NCBI GenBank assembly: GCA_032988165.1
Contig: JANTQF010000039.1
Span: 115,949 to 179,948, forward strand
DNA: 64,000 nucleotides
Source of the DNA: Emmonsiellopsis sp. PD_33
Lineage: Eukaryota > Ascomycota > Eurotiomycetes > Onygenales > Ajellomycetaceae
Reading direction: 5' to 3'
Of the stretch, positions 23,967 to 35,476 are shown one piece after another (the first letter of the stretch is position 1; every line of letters begins with the position of its first letter). The notes under the pieces are model-generated. The model ran no database searches, was not told the origin of the DNA, and saw only the letters and a program-made list of their open reading frames with translations. Made by a program: the position numbers and the translations under genes.

Positions 23967-25631
23967 TCAATGACCATGACGACCCTCAACCAAATCCCTC
24001 GCAGCAACCTTCCTACACTCCTCCAACACCTTCAACTGCCCCGCAACCTCGCCCAGCCTACTAATAACCTCCCTATTCCCCCGCGCAAACCCAAATATCA
24101 CATACGGGATCCCCACATCCTCGCAGAACGCCTTCACGTACTTCTGCGCCCGGCGCAGGTTATGTCTCGGTAGCCGAGGGAACAAATGGTGCACAACCTG
24201 GAACTGGAGGCCTCCATGCATAAAGTCCAGCCAGGACGGGCAATCGACGTCCATCGTCGTCCGCACCATCTTCTGCGCAAATGACTCATGGATCCCCCCG
24301 TCGACACTTGACATGGCAAAGTGGCTGAGCGTCAGTTGGACGTGCAATGGGCCGGTGACCATATGTGAGATGAGCAGGAATGCGATACGCGACGACCAGG
24401 TTGGGATTGAGAGGTATAGTGTCCGGTAACCGAACCAGTACCAGAAAAACACCTGTCCGGTCATTTCGAGGTAGCGATGCCACCATGCTGGTCCCTTGCG
24501 GGGCGCCTGCGTTGGATCGAGTAGGTATGTCCATGCTAGGCGGTATAGGTTGAAACGGCCCATTAGCAGGATGGGATAGTAGAGGTAATGTTGGTGTTTG
24601 ATAAAAAACTGTGCTGCAGCGTCGAATACCATATCGCGGTCATAGTAGCTTGAGCGCAACAGGGAGGTAAAGAATCGGGAGGAGATGGCGAAGAATGGCA
24701 TGTGCTGGATGTCCGGGTCGTGTTCGGGTGAGTTGGTTATGATATGATGCACGTTGTGGTTCCGCTTCCACCAACCGACTGAAAGACCTCCGATGAAATC
24801 TGCAACGAAAATCCCGATGCAGCTATCAATGTGGAAGCCATGAGTTATGCTCAAGTGGCCGGCATCGTGAACGGTGAATGCAAGCAGATGCCAGAATAAT
24901 CCAAGGGAAACGGCTGACAGAACGTAGTAGGAATGGTGAAGACATGTCAAGAAGAGAACGAAAAGAACCAAGTACCGGGCAAATTCGACAGCGTACGCGC
25001 CATATGGGCACTGGTAGAGCCCTTCGGATTGCAGCTTTTCATCCAGCTGGCGGTACTTTGAGACAACCTCTTCTTGGGCCCTTTTATCAAGACGAGGATA
25101 CTTGGAGAAATCGCTTGATATCGCGTGGGCTGTTGATGCCTCTATAGAGCTGAATTGTCCGGGCTCTGGCTCCGACGAAGCCCGAGAATCAGGCGTATCA
25201 TTGCCTGCGCGCCTCAGACGAAGTACGTCTGTTGACGTATCGAATATTTGTGACGGTGGTGTCGATTGCCCAAATGAGCTGACATCTTCATCAGTATCTA
25301 GCATTTCATCGTCGTGCTCTGATACCAGCGTCCTGAATGTTCCTCCCTGTATTGGAGGCAAGAAATTCTCCCAGCTCCCCTGCACTCTTCCTATCACGTA
25401 CTTCTGCATCTGTGCCTGTGCTTCCATTGAGTGCAATGCCGTTATTTCGTCCGTCCCATCCCGGCCGACCATGTGCAATATTGACTTATCCCCGCCTGGG
25501 TGATATGGTAGCCATGCATCGGCCTTCAAGACCTGATTGCGCAATATGATTATCTTTCGCCCATCTGCGATCAATCCCTCAATTTCTCTCCGAGATAGCA
25601 CCCGGTCTTTGGCTGATATACTCGGTCCCAT
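23967..25631 (-). CDS. Delta-8 sphingolipid desaturase (cytochrome b5 fusion)
   Basis: This is a single-exon ORF. The chosen ATG at 25631 (MGPSISAKDR, A at -3) gives 554 residues; the frame stays open another 42 codons upstream. The N-terminal cytochrome b5 domain has the heme motif HPGG (H44) and a second heme histidine in TALHSME (H67). A linker rich in Ser, Glu and Pro follows. The membrane-bound desaturase domain has the three histidine boxes HDAGH, HNVHH and QVVHH, the last with Gln replacing His as in front-end desaturases. Several hydrophobic spans separate the boxes. The expected reaction is insertion of a delta-8 double bond into the sphingoid base of ceramide, feeding fungal glucosylceramide synthesis at the ER. 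A front-end fatty acid desaturase is the alternative, but the layout favours the sphingolipid enzyme. Confidence 0.9.
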   Translation of the reverse strand: MGPSISAKDRVLSRREIEGLIADGRKIIILRNQVLKADAWLPYHPGGDKSILHMVGRDGTDEITALHSMEAQAQMQKYVIGRVQGSWENFLPPIQGGTFRTLVSEHDDEMLDTDEDVSSFGQSTPPSQIFDTSTDVLRLRRAGNDTPDSRASSEPEPGQFSSIEASTAHAISSDFSKYPRLDKRAQEEVVSKYRQLDEKLQSEGLYQCPYGAYAVEFARYLVLFVLFLTCLHHSYYVLSAVSLGLFWHLLAFTVHDAGHLSITHGFHIDSCIGIFVADFIGGLSVGWWKRNHNVHHIITNSPEHDPDIQHMPFFAISSRFFTSLLRSSYYDRDMVFDAAAQFFIKHQHYLYYPILLMGRFNLYRLAWTYLLDPTQAPRKGPAWWHRYLEMTGQVFFWYWFGYRTLYLSIPTWSSRIAFLLISHMVTGPLHVQLTLSHFAMSSVDGGIHESFAQKMVRTTMDVDCPSWLDFMHGGLQFQVVHHLFPRLPRHNLRRAQKYVKAFCEDVGIPYVIFGFARGNREVISRLGEVAGQLKVLEECRKVAARDLVEGRHGH

Positions 25632-26157
25632 ATTTATGGTGGCTGATGTTGATTTCAAATCGCCGGATGATAGCATCAGACGGAAAGAAACATACTCAAC
25701 CGTCGTGTCGGAGCATAAGGAAACCGAGCATCTTCTGGGAGTAGAAATTGGGAGCAACCATCAACAGGCATCTATGTTTCGTTTCGGAAGCGGACTCCAG
25801 CCTGGCCGGGTGGGGAGGCTTCAGGGGCCGAAGCTAGCCAAGCTAGTCACGGCGCCAACAGTCCAGCATGGATGTTTAAAAGACAGCACTGATACGCAGA
25901 TAGAGGAATACAACAGAGAGAGAGAATACTGACTGAACTGTCCATAAATCATCTGAGATGTTCGCCTCGCCTTGGGTTTTTTTCGAATAGATGCGAAGGG
26001 AGTATTAGGAAAGTGAACAGTGAAAGGGCACATTACTAGTATCCAAAAAAACGGGGGAGTCTCCCACTGATCCTCCCGCCATATAATGCATTACATTAAA
26101 TACCTATACCTTACTATAAACCCCGAAATGCGCCTGTGAACCCTTTTACTTCCTCAA
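25632..26157. other. Intergenic, desaturase promoter
   Basis: No gene is visible. This is promoter and leader of the desaturase on the left and the 3' flank of the membrane protein gene on the right. Confidence 0.6.
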
Positions 26158-27337
26158 TCAGTCAGTCGATTGATCCCGCGGCACCGGATTAGCAGGAAGT
26201 TCCTGCGGAACTTGCGTCCTTTGAATGACGCCGGGGATCTCCTCCATCTGCTGCCCCCTTTCCTTGCTCAATTTGCCATGCGCGCTATCTGGAGACCCCA
26301 ATTCCTGAGCGGTATTTTCTGTTGTTGTCCCTAGCTCGCTGAGTGGGCTACCAAGCAGCTCCGGGTCCCTGTCCGCTTCTGCCTTCTCCGCCAGGTCGTT
26401 TTCATTTCTCCTGTTTTCCGCAGCTGTGGGAGCCTCTTTTTTCGAAGCTTCGTCAGTGGGGGATTCCTCGTTTTCGGATGCCCGCCGTTTCCTCCCGAGG
26501 AAGAAAAAGAGCGCAGCGATGAAACCTATTAACAGGACGCCACCGACGACTCCGCCGGCTATCCCGCCCTTTGCTCCTGCGGACAGTCCCGAGCTTATTG
26601 GAGCGGGGGTGGCAGAGTCGGTGGGATTCGTTGTTGGTACTAGGGATGAAGTTGGCGGTGGCAGGGATGAAGTGGACGGCGGCAGGGACGAAGTGGGCGG
26701 TGGGCTTGTGGTAGCACCTGGTGTAGTGATGTTTTCGTTCCGTACACAACATTGGACGTCATCGGGTCCAACACACGGCCATGGCTATGATTGCATAGAG
26801 AGCACTGAAGCTTAGTAAAGATTCTGGGTGAAGATAAAGATGACGTGGAATATCCTCTAAAAGGGAATAATTACCGGACCCTCGCCTTCAAAGTATTTGC
26901 CATCAATCTCACATCTTTTGCTGAGCGTGCTTTGACATAGACCCGCGCCTTCAGGGACGCTACAGCGATGATTCATGCAGCACTTGGTTGATGGACGTTA
27001 GAATATGCTGCTAAAGCTAGAAAGCGTAGTGACGCTGCCTTACTTCTTTCGGACCGTCCCCCTGAGGACATAGTCGCTTGTCCTCATTGAAAAATCCTCT
27101 ACCTAGGGTAGCCAACGTCAATATCAACACCAGATATGAATGCGTGAGATAGGAGCAATACGGACAAGATCCGGCCGCAACGCAGTCTCCCTGGCCCAGT
27201 CCACTCTCGCATTTGGTTACATCTTGTCGAGGGGAGAGATATTTGGCTCCCATAAGCTGCGGGTTCTGGGTGTTGTCGAGTTCTTCGTTGCGACGGCCGC
27301 GCCTTGGGCTCTTCTCCACGAATCTCCAGAAAGACAT
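26158..27337 (-). CDS. Cys-rich single-pass membrane protein
   Basis: The proposed exons are 27162-27337, 27044-27098, 26875-26982 and 26158-26784, giving 321 residues. The N-terminal region contains a cysteine-rich ectodomain (KCESGLGQGDC, RLCPQGDG, ECCMNHRC, LCQSTLSKRCE) ending in the fungal motif PCVGPDDVQCCV. It is followed by a Pro/Ser/Thr-rich stalk with PPPTSSL repeats. The segment GGVVGGVLLIGFIAALFFFL (about 190-209) is a transmembrane helix followed by GRKRR, so the acidic 110-residue tail should be cytoplasmic. No convincing signal peptide precedes the Cys-rich part, so the first exon may be misjudged. The architecture resembles fungal wall-sensor-like proteins, but no family or ligand is recognised. 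Confidence 0.65.
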
Positions 27338-29018
27338 TGCCGTATGTATCTTGCCAAATGTAGGTTTAGACAGATTCGTCCGACGTTAGAAGTTTAGAGG
27401 GACATGATGAAACAGAGGTGGAGAAGAAACAAGGGCGCAGAAGACAAGGGCGCAGATGGTGTCACCCAAGCGAGGAGTCAATCTGCGTGTCTCGCAGAGC
27501 CGCATTGGGTCTCGATAATGATCCTGCTTCATGGAATCCCAGCCTCATTCTTGGCAGTACGGATTAATGCCAGTTTTTGGGATGATCAGCAATGTCGGCC
27601 AATTGGCGATTGTCGAATGGGTGCACAGATTGGCTCGGATGTCATTTGGACAAAACCTTAATAGGAAGGGAGAACAGATCGTTGCTGGGAAGGTCTGTCA
27701 AGATAGGTGCCAGCGATGCTTGAGAATGGCATATTCATGATGCGAACGGTTCGTTGGCAAGTGGGAGCCTCTTGGGGTCTCCTCAAGCCTATCTCTCCCC
27801 ATAGGTCCCCTAGTAGGCAACTCCAAGGCCGAGATATGTCGTGAAGAGCATCATCAAGGTTAGTTCAAGCCAGGCTGATGTTCTTTGGAGCTCTTGAGAA
27901 GCTACATTTCCTGGTCAGTATGGGCACATAGGAGAGGTGTGTACGGAGTAGAGAGAATGGCGTGTCTTATGATATGATACTGGCATTGAACAAATGAAAT
28001 GCTTATAGGCAATCCATAACAGTAGCCAAGAGACTTTGTAACTGCTGGTTAATTTTTGAATCGAAGTTGGTTGTACTGAGATGTTTTGTCGTGATGGATT
28101 CGCCAGGTTTTGTAGCGTCCTGTTTGCTTGGTTTGCACTTGCTTGTTCAGCCTCTCCAAAAGGGGGTGAGACACGGTTGATAAGGATAACGAGAGGATAG
28201 TTACATAGAAGAAATCACTTCTGAATGCTGTCTTCTATGCCATTATACAAAATCATTTTACTTAATCTACATACATTAATCTAGAGCCTATTTAGTTTTA
28301 TATCCAACTCTCCTGGTATCATTTAATTTGTACGGAGTATTTCCATGGAATAAGACATGTTAAGTAAATAACCACGGTTGGTTATAGGACTTTCATCTAC
28401 TCACTGCATTGCTTATTGCTTCTGGGACGCATTACTCCAGCGTAGCCGACTGCTCCTCGATCGAACCTTGAAACCGAACGCAAACATCAGCTTGAAGGAC
28501 GTGGACTGGACTGAAAACGAGAAAGGCAGATATCGAAACACGAACCTTACGTCACTGCCGAACTTCCACACTTCAAGCTACATTAGTTGAGTAACAAGGA
28601 TGGACGGAAAAGGAAAAATGAAGCCGCTAAGGTGATTTATTGCGAATAAGTGTATTACATTCTGGTTGCAGACAGGCTAACAAATGACTTAAAACTATTC
28701 TCAATTCCAACTCGGCACCCAGCTCATCGATCCTAGCAAGCACAACACGGTCCGCCGCCAGCAGGTTAGCCTTTCACAAGCAGGCGGCCACCATGTTGGG
28801 CTTCGCTTTCATCGCAAAACCAAAATAAACAATAACAATAAGAGACCCGGTACCGACAGAAACTCCGTGCAAAACAATAAAAACAATTCGAAGATGATGA
28901 TGGATCTGCTTGGGACGAGTTATCGACCTTGGAACTTCTGGGGCTGTCTGCACCCACAAGGACAGAAAGAAGAGCGTCGAGGTATGGTAAAAGTACAGAT
29001 GAACAGCAATGGCGGGCA
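27338..29018. other. 1.7 kb intergenic
   Basis: No supported gene is present. It separates the start of the membrane protein gene from the 3' end of the Yra1-like gene. ORFs are shorter than 90 codons and lack recognisable domains. Confidence 0.55.
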
Positions 29019-30993
29019 TTAAGTCTCCGAATGCTGGGGGTATTGAAATTCCGGAATATTTACTACCACATTTTTAGCTTGATAGTTCACCGGAGGATTA
29101 GATGTACTTACCGAAATCTCATCCATTCCGAGATCTTCACCGCCGGCTGGAGCTGGCTGGGCAGCTCCATTGGCTGTAGGGGCAGCGGTGGCCGCAGGGA
29201 AGTAATCCTCCATCTCAGCGTCAAGCTCCGCAGCTGTCTTGGGCTTTGGGCGGCCAGCATTGCGGCCACGCCGGGCACGGCCACGCTTGGAACCGGCTTT
29301 GGTGGCAGACACAGGTTTAGGCTGGGGCTTGGGTTGACTATAATGCTGGTTAGATGGAATTCGAAATTAAATAGAATTGGGTGCAACATACGCCACTCGT
29401 TCGGTAAGAGGTTTCACAGCAGGCACAGCAGGGGCACGGGATGCATCAAGTACAACCTCAATCTATCCGAAGCATGTTAGTATATACATAAATAGTGGAT
29501 ATGCGGTTAAGCAATACCTTGATGGGTCGCTTGTCAATGAGCAGACCGTTGAGCTCCTTTGCGGCCTTAGCCGCAGTGTCAGGGCGAACGAAAGTTATGG
29601 CGGCAATGCCGCGGCTGGTGCCATTCTGGTTGTAGGTGAGGATGACCTTCTTAACTGGGCCGGCAGACTTGTGGAAGTATTCCTATAGCGATACCACAGC
29701 GATTAGTATTTTTGTTCTGCGTCGATCCGCGAGCTGAATGCAGAATCCAATCACAAAATAGGAACGGTCGCGCGCAGAGCCCCGCCATCGCCTCGTCAGG
29801 GTTAAGCGGGCCAGCGAGCGCAGAGTGACAACACAGCGTTAGTAGTCAGTATCGGGTCCCGAGTTGAATGTTGTGGTGGAGTAATAGGCGAGTCGTCCTG
29901 GAACGCCAGTGGGATCCGTCCATTTCCTCCACCTTTCACCATCCATCCCAAACAACATCAAACCAAATACGAGCCAAAGCCAAACCACCCATCGTCTCGA
30001 AAACTGCGAAACTCCAGCCCTAGTCCAGCACTGTCGAAATGCGGCTCCTGAAAACCCACGTATAGGCCACCTCTGGCACATGTGCCAATCACTTAGGCCA
30101 AATGCGGACGAGCAAGCGGGTGGCAATTTTCGGTACACTTTCGCTTTGCGCAGTCGCATGTTGTCAATCCAATGACGTGGCAGCGAGTTTTCGAAGAAAC
30201 TGCCCAAAATGTATGTAGGTGGTAACCTTGTTTGGATGGGAAACGACGTGTTTGGTGCCCCGAGTCGTATTTCAAGTGACAAGACGAGTGATAGCTAGAC
30301 TGTACTGTGCTGCTCAATCACACCTGCGCTCGCTGATACCCATCTCCCAAGAAAGAAATATCAACGCGATCATTGTTATGTGTGTGTTGGATCTCTCCCA
30401 AGCCAACGTTACACTGCCTGCGTCCCGTCGTATGTGGCAAGCGGACGATATGGACGCAGGGATGCGCGAGATGATAGGGCTCGACTTGCGAAACTTTGCA
30501 TCAGGCCAATGAGTGGCGAGCAAAAGCAGCGAGGTGCCAGCTGTCTATGTTGCAGAACAACAAGTACCTATGCCCCGAAACAGGCAAGAGGATTGGAAAA
30601 AAAAGTTGCGACGAGTTCGTTCGTAAATCGAAGATAGATCTCAAACGGAGACGGCGATGGAAACCCAGAAAGATGCCCTCTATCAACATACCTTGATATT
30701 CGCTTCACTGACATCGGAGGGCTGGAAAAGTTAGTAATTATCGATCAAAACGCGCGAGAATAAGGATAGACACGTACCAAGCCGCTCACGATAATCTTGC
30801 TCTCTCCGAGCCCAAGGGCTGGGGCGGTGGGAATGGCCTTGGAAGCGGATTTCGCGTTCCTGGTGGTCTTTTTGACGCCTCCGACTGGGGCGGTTGCCTT
30901 TGCGGATCTGGTGCTGCGGCGGGTGCCGCGACGTCCTCCGCGTTGTTGGCTGCTGAGGATCTCGTCAAGAGACTTGTCAAGTTTGCCCGACAT
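29019..30993 (-). CDS. yra1: Yra1/ALY-type mRNA export factor (RRM)
   Basis: The exons are 30778-30993, 30692-30721, 29518-29682, 29392-29462, 29112-29337 and 29019-29033, giving 240 residues. The N-terminal motif KLDKSLDEIL is the REF/ALY conserved box that binds the export receptor, followed by an RG/basic linker. A single RRM runs from KIIVSGLPSDVSEANIKEYF to GTSRGIAAITFVRPDTAAKA. The C-terminal tail contains KAGSKRGRARRGRNAGRPKP and an acidic end. The protein should act in the nucleus as an RNA-annealing adaptor coupling TREX to Mex67. The last intron (29034-29111) is in frame, so read-through would add 26 residues and the end is uncertain. Four introns are 54-78 nt, but the one between exons 2 and 3 is 1009 nt (see findings). 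Confidence 0.88.
29683..30691 (-). other. 1009-nt intron of the Yra1-like gene
   Basis: The donor is GTATGT (minus strand, after 30692). The acceptor is CTATAG (before 29682). A near-consensus branch site TACTAAT lies at 29702-29708 (seen as ATTAGTA on the plus strand). Retention would introduce an in-frame TGA three codons in. No obvious box C/D pattern was seen. Other introns in this window are mostly 48-90 nt, the longest otherwise 160. Confidence 0.8.
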
Positions 30994-31539
30994 GATGAAG
31001 ATGGTTTAGAGGTGGTGTGGTTTGTGTGGTTTGTGTGAGGAGGGAGAAGCAGAGCTGGAGAGGATGATATCTGTCTCTCTGAGGACTGAAACGCAGAGTC
31101 AGGTCTCTTATCAGGCAGGAGACGTTGACGTGGCTGTGGTGAAGAAAGGGAGCACGGAGAGAAAGACGGACAAAGGTCGACGTCGGGAGTGCGGGAGAAG
31201 CGTGAAGAGCAGGATGGCGCGGCGAGTGAAGGCGCTGGCGATGGTGAAGACGGGCGTGGGATGGAGTCTGTCGTGTCGAGGACGATGGATGTTGCGATGT
31301 CGATGTCGATGGAGGCGGAGCGAGGAAGAAGAATCGCCCAAAGCGGAAAAACAAGGCGGCTGACTAATCGCGGTGCTAGGCCCATTTGGGCTAGTGTCTG
31401 CTCAGCCCGGATTATGGCTTATGTAATCGATTCCTGGTTATCTTTAGGACATTCACAACATCCATCAACAATTCATACTCTCAGAAAACAATTCTAAATG
31501 AACGCTATAGGTGGTCATTCACTCTACATACACGTCTCA
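30994..31539. other. Intergenic, Yra1 promoter
   Basis: No gene is visible. It contains the GA-rich promoter/leader of the Yra1-like gene and the 3' flank of the kinase. Confidence 0.6.
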
Positions 31540-33056
31540 TTAACCCATCTGGGTTCCCAGAGACATCATATCTTCCTCTGAAGGTGGCCTCATCATCCAC
31601 TCATCTTGGATGAGCTCATATGAATTGGCCCTCGCTTCCGGATCCCAGGTTAGTATCTTGCGTATGAACCTGAGAAACTGGTCTTTTTCTTCGCCGGGTG
31701 GAATTGTAGTGACAAAGGCCTCGAAAGAGGTTTTGGGAATGGGGGGCTCGGATGCCCAGTTGCCTATATGGTAAGCTTAACTTTCCCAAATCCTGGAGAT
31801 AAAGGAGGCCTTACCCTGTTCATCAAAATAGGTAGAAAAGAGTGGGCTTTTGCGAACCATTTCTAGCGGCGGAAGGCCTAGATATCCAATACACTGGGCC
31901 AGTGCCAGCGGAAGAACATACTGATTGTTAACCCAATCAATGGGGTTGAATAGGTTCTTCCCTTCCATGAGCTCAAGTGTCTGATTGTTTTTGGGTTTGG
32001 GTTAGAGATACTATTACATAGTGCATGTGTACTACGGAGTAGTGCTTACCATGACGCCAATAGACCACACATCAACAGGATATCCCCAAGGAAGGCCCAA
32101 GAGGACCTCTGGGGCTCGGTATAAATCAGACATCCACCAATCCTGGTTAATTTGCCCTTCTCCTAGCTTCATTTGCCCGAAATCGGCAAGGACTGGAAGG
32201 CCTGAGAGCTCCAACTTTGTTCCTCGAGACCGGTACACAGGAGCCGCTCCATCTGTCGTGAATATAGGGACGCTAGGATCCTGCGACTCTTGGTCCTCGA
32301 CGTCCTTGAGGCTGCTATCATCCTCAAGTTGCATCAGAACATTCTGAGGGGAAATGTCTGGTCAAAGTATGGTGAGCGGATGATCCAGAAGGGCTCCGCA
32401 ATCTCGCTTGAACCTACCAGTATGTATGACGCCGCAGGTTGAATGAAACCAGTTGACGGAAAACCACAAGCGATGTATGATAGATTTCACAAGAAGTTTG
32501 GGTAGAATGCCATTTGGAAATGTTTCCTGTAACACGCGAATACTCTGGCCTTGGGGTTTTGAGGCGATGCAGTAATGTCGGCCATCAATTTCAAAGATAT
32601 CATCTGCAAGGCGGGTAAAGCCCACTCCGGGGAGGTCGCGTTGTTCGGTGTCAGCGAATCCCTTCAAACGCCGCAACATATTGACCTCGTTAATAATCGG
32701 GGAAGATTCGGTATCTTGGCTAACACACACTTTGAGCGAAGTGTACTGCTTTGCCCTATAGAATGGGTGAATAATGGTTCCCAGAAACAGACGCGATTTG
32801 CAAACCTCTCATCCCAGGCAAGCCAGACAGTGGAATACGCGCCGTATCCAAGCTTTGCAATAACCCGATACCGGTCTTTGAACACCTCGCCAATTTTGAT
32901 GGGGTAGTAATGCCTTTCGTGATACCGCGGCAAGGTCTGTTCTTCGATTGCTTCTCCCCCACCCATCGCGTGGTTTCGTCGGTAATAGTATGTTAGAGGC
33001 GCTTGCAGGAAACGTTGTCGTGTGAATCGTCGTGAAGAGCTAGCGAGAAGACCCAT
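31540..33056 (-). CDS. SRPK-like serine/threonine protein kinase
   Basis: The exons are 32806-33056, 32418-32755, 32050-32357, 31815-31980 and 31540-31763, giving 428 residues. The kinase core is complete: glycine loop LGYGAYSTVWLAWD, lysine in YTSLKVCV, catalytic loop THTDISPQN (here reading VIHTDISPQN), metal-binding DFG in LADFGQMK, APE as RAPEV, and helix F PVDVWSIGVM. The spacer between lobes and the WAxxPP-like C-terminal motif (NWASEPPIP) are typical of the fungal SRPK expansion. The first 35 residues (MGLLASSSRRFTRQRFLQAP) are rich in Arg/Ser and free of acidic residues, like a mitochondrial presequence. The substrate is unknown. Two decayed relatives lie at 35273 and 44381. Confidence 0.88.
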
Positions 33057-33836
33057 TTTGAAATGATTGATATGGATGTAGTCTCCTCAGCTCTCAGCTC
33101 TCTACAATCTCACATCGTCGTGCTTTGGGGGACTGGCTGCGCGCGGCTGCGAGCCGCCGCCAAGCCTGGTTGGCCAATCTTGGTAAAGTTAGATCCATTT
33201 AACCAACCTAACTAACTATTTTATGGATATCCAACTTGAAGTTATTCCAGGGGTTCTCTTTGCTCACCTATCCCCCACCACCCTCTCTTCCGACTTTTTG
33301 AACGCCTCGCAGCGCGACCAGCGTTTATGCAAGGAACACTGTTAGCCAACGAGTGGCCTGAATTAGCTGCATCCTGAAACGACGAGCCCAGTTGCCGCTT
33401 GGTAGTCGGGGTCCCCAAGGGACTCAGTCCTTCGCGCTTTTGGATCTGCCTGGGTTCTCGACCTACTGGTCCAGTATGAGGGTGCCTTGCAATACTCCTG
33501 GGCGAGCCACCTTGATGCCAGTATTTTGGGACTGCTCTGTTCGTCGCAGAAGCCCAAACAAACGGCTCCTTTTCGTCTGTCCTGAAACTTGGGGCCGCCT
33601 TGAAGCCTGATGGGATATCACTTATTATCCGTTGGTGTAGAATGCATTTCGGATTGAGTGCATGGCTCCGTCGCCTAGGGATGCTGAAACTACTTTTCGT
33701 GGCCTCGTCGCCTATACACAGCCAGAACTAGTTATAAAGGGGTATGGGCTTCCTTTCATAGTATCAGTAACCATCTTCACCAGCCTTGGAATACTATTTC
33801 ACTCCTGGTTCTTCTATACATCTCGAAATTTTCACT
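33057..33836. other. Intergenic upstream of a small gene
   Basis: No confident gene is present. An ORF at 33662-33850 (62 codons, one hydrophobic segment) overlaps the start of the next gene and could be a uORF or chance. Confidence 0.5.
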
Positions 33837-34489
33837 ATGGCAACAAATAGGATCCCGGCTGCCACAGCAGAGTTGCTGACCGGAGTTCCCCTCCAGTTCA
33901 GAAATTTCATCTTCCAAACTGCCGCCGGAAGGAATCCCAATGTTAGTAGCCAGTGACTCCTTCATATCCTAATTCATAGCTGACGTCCTTGCAGGTCCAG
34001 TTTCCCTTTAGGGAGATTAAACTGATTCGGTAATCTAGATACAAGGTGCCACTTCATCCTTTCGGTTTATAACTAAATTGCTATAGAGGGACGCATCCAC
34101 ATCCACCCAACACCGATCGCCAGGAAGTTCGTAACTCGCTCACGGTTCAGTTCAATGGTGCTCCCGGGGGCCCTATTGTTGCGCACATCTTCCATGATGG
34201 AACCATCAAAACTTCCCATGAGATGCATGACGAGAACAATCGACGAGCGGCGGAAGAGGCGAGGTTGATTGCCGAAGAAAACAAATTCCCTGCACTTCAA
34301 CAGACAGCTGCACGAAAACAAGCTGAAACAAGAATGATGTCGCGAATACAGGCTGTGAGGAATGATTCTTCGTTGAGTATGATTCAAAAACAGCTGGAAA
34401 AGGACAGTGCGCTACAGGAGTATAGAGTCTTTCTCCAGAGCCTGGCCCAGGCAAGAGTTGCGGCGGCTGCTGGGACAGGGGGAAACTGA
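33837..34489 (+). CDS. Hypothetical 180-residue protein
   Basis: The exons are 33837-33941, 33995-34029 and 34087-34489, with 53- and 57-nt GT..AG introns. The ATG is in the context CACTATGGC. Residues 1-100 look globular (VPLQFRNFIFQTAAGRNPN, then a Pro/His-rich turn and VRNSLTVQFNGAPGGPIVAH). Residues about 100-160 are rich in Ala, Glu, Arg and Gln (AAEEARLIAEENKF) and probably form a long helix or coiled coil. It ends in an Ala/Gly tail. No family is recognised. The consistent splicing and lack of frame breaks support a real gene. It sits in an accessory-looking region between an SRPK gene and an SRPK relic. Confidence 0.55.
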
Positions 34490-35272
34490 GAAATACCGTT
34501 GGGGGCCGCCGATATTGTACTCCAGAGCTGTTTTAGTGGGAAACTCTTTCGTTCTTCGATTCTGTGGTTTTTTTCTTTTTATTTTATTTTCTTTTTATTT
34601 ATTTTTTGTCTCAAGGGGGTCTGTCTGCAATTCTTCTGGGATTGGTTCAGTTTGGAATATTCTCAGATAGTTGGCATGGGCGGATTAAGACAAAAAATGG
34701 GGAAATCAAACATGAAATAAAAGGGCACAGGACATTTCAACCAGGCTATCCATGATGAAACCTTTGATCATTTAATTAATTATTATAAACTCACTGTCGT
34801 CCTTGCTGTTTACTTTCCCTACTCTTTAACAGATCACCGATGCTTCCATTTTTAAAGAATAATGGCAGAGACTCCTGAAGGAAGAAGCTCAGTACTTCTA
34901 CTACCATTAGGGTAGATTTATCTGTCTATAGCTATACTCAGTAACTTTTTAATGAATCTAAAGAGCTAATATTTACCTTATTCGCCAGTCGCTTGTTATG
35001 AATCTATAAACAGAGTATGTTATAATTCTTCGTTCTGGTCCAATAAGTCAGCAGGGGTTCTTGCCAAGACTCCCAAGCGAGAGGTAGTTAACTTGGAAAT
35101 GAATAAAATTCCCCCAGAAAACTGGCATAAGTGAGTATGTCTCTGAGATGGCAAATCTGGGTTCCAAAAACTTCACCTGCCCAGTGTTTCCACCCCCTGC
35201 AGAATAAAGTGGATGGGATTGGACGGCCAGAGCAAGTCAAGCATTCTAAATTACTGGTATTAACGAGCTCCT

Positions 35273-35476
35273 TTGGTTTGTGCCTATCACAATCAGCTTT
35301 ATTAGATGGGCCATTCAGCTACTAACTTCTCCTATATCTACAGCCAAACAACCTCAAGTCCTTGCTCACTAAGTATAAAAAGGACGAAGACACACATTTG
35401 ATACCCCAAAAAGTAGTAAGTAATTACACTATCTCCCCAGACTTCCTCTTACCTTTGGTCCTCCAATTCTCTATTT
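35273..35476 (+). pseudogene. Decayed SRPK-like kinase fragment
   Basis: About 200 bp align by eye with the intron-2/exon-3 boundary of the kinase pseudogene at 44381-45976, including intron sequence (TTGGTTTG.., ACTTCTCCTA). The readable protein is QPNNLKSLLTKYKKDEDTHL, then IPQKV, against QPNNLLMG...EYEKDELTHP, then VP-stop-KV, in the other copy. Most differences are C-to-T or G-to-A transitions. The rest of the kinase is missing. Confidence 0.65.
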
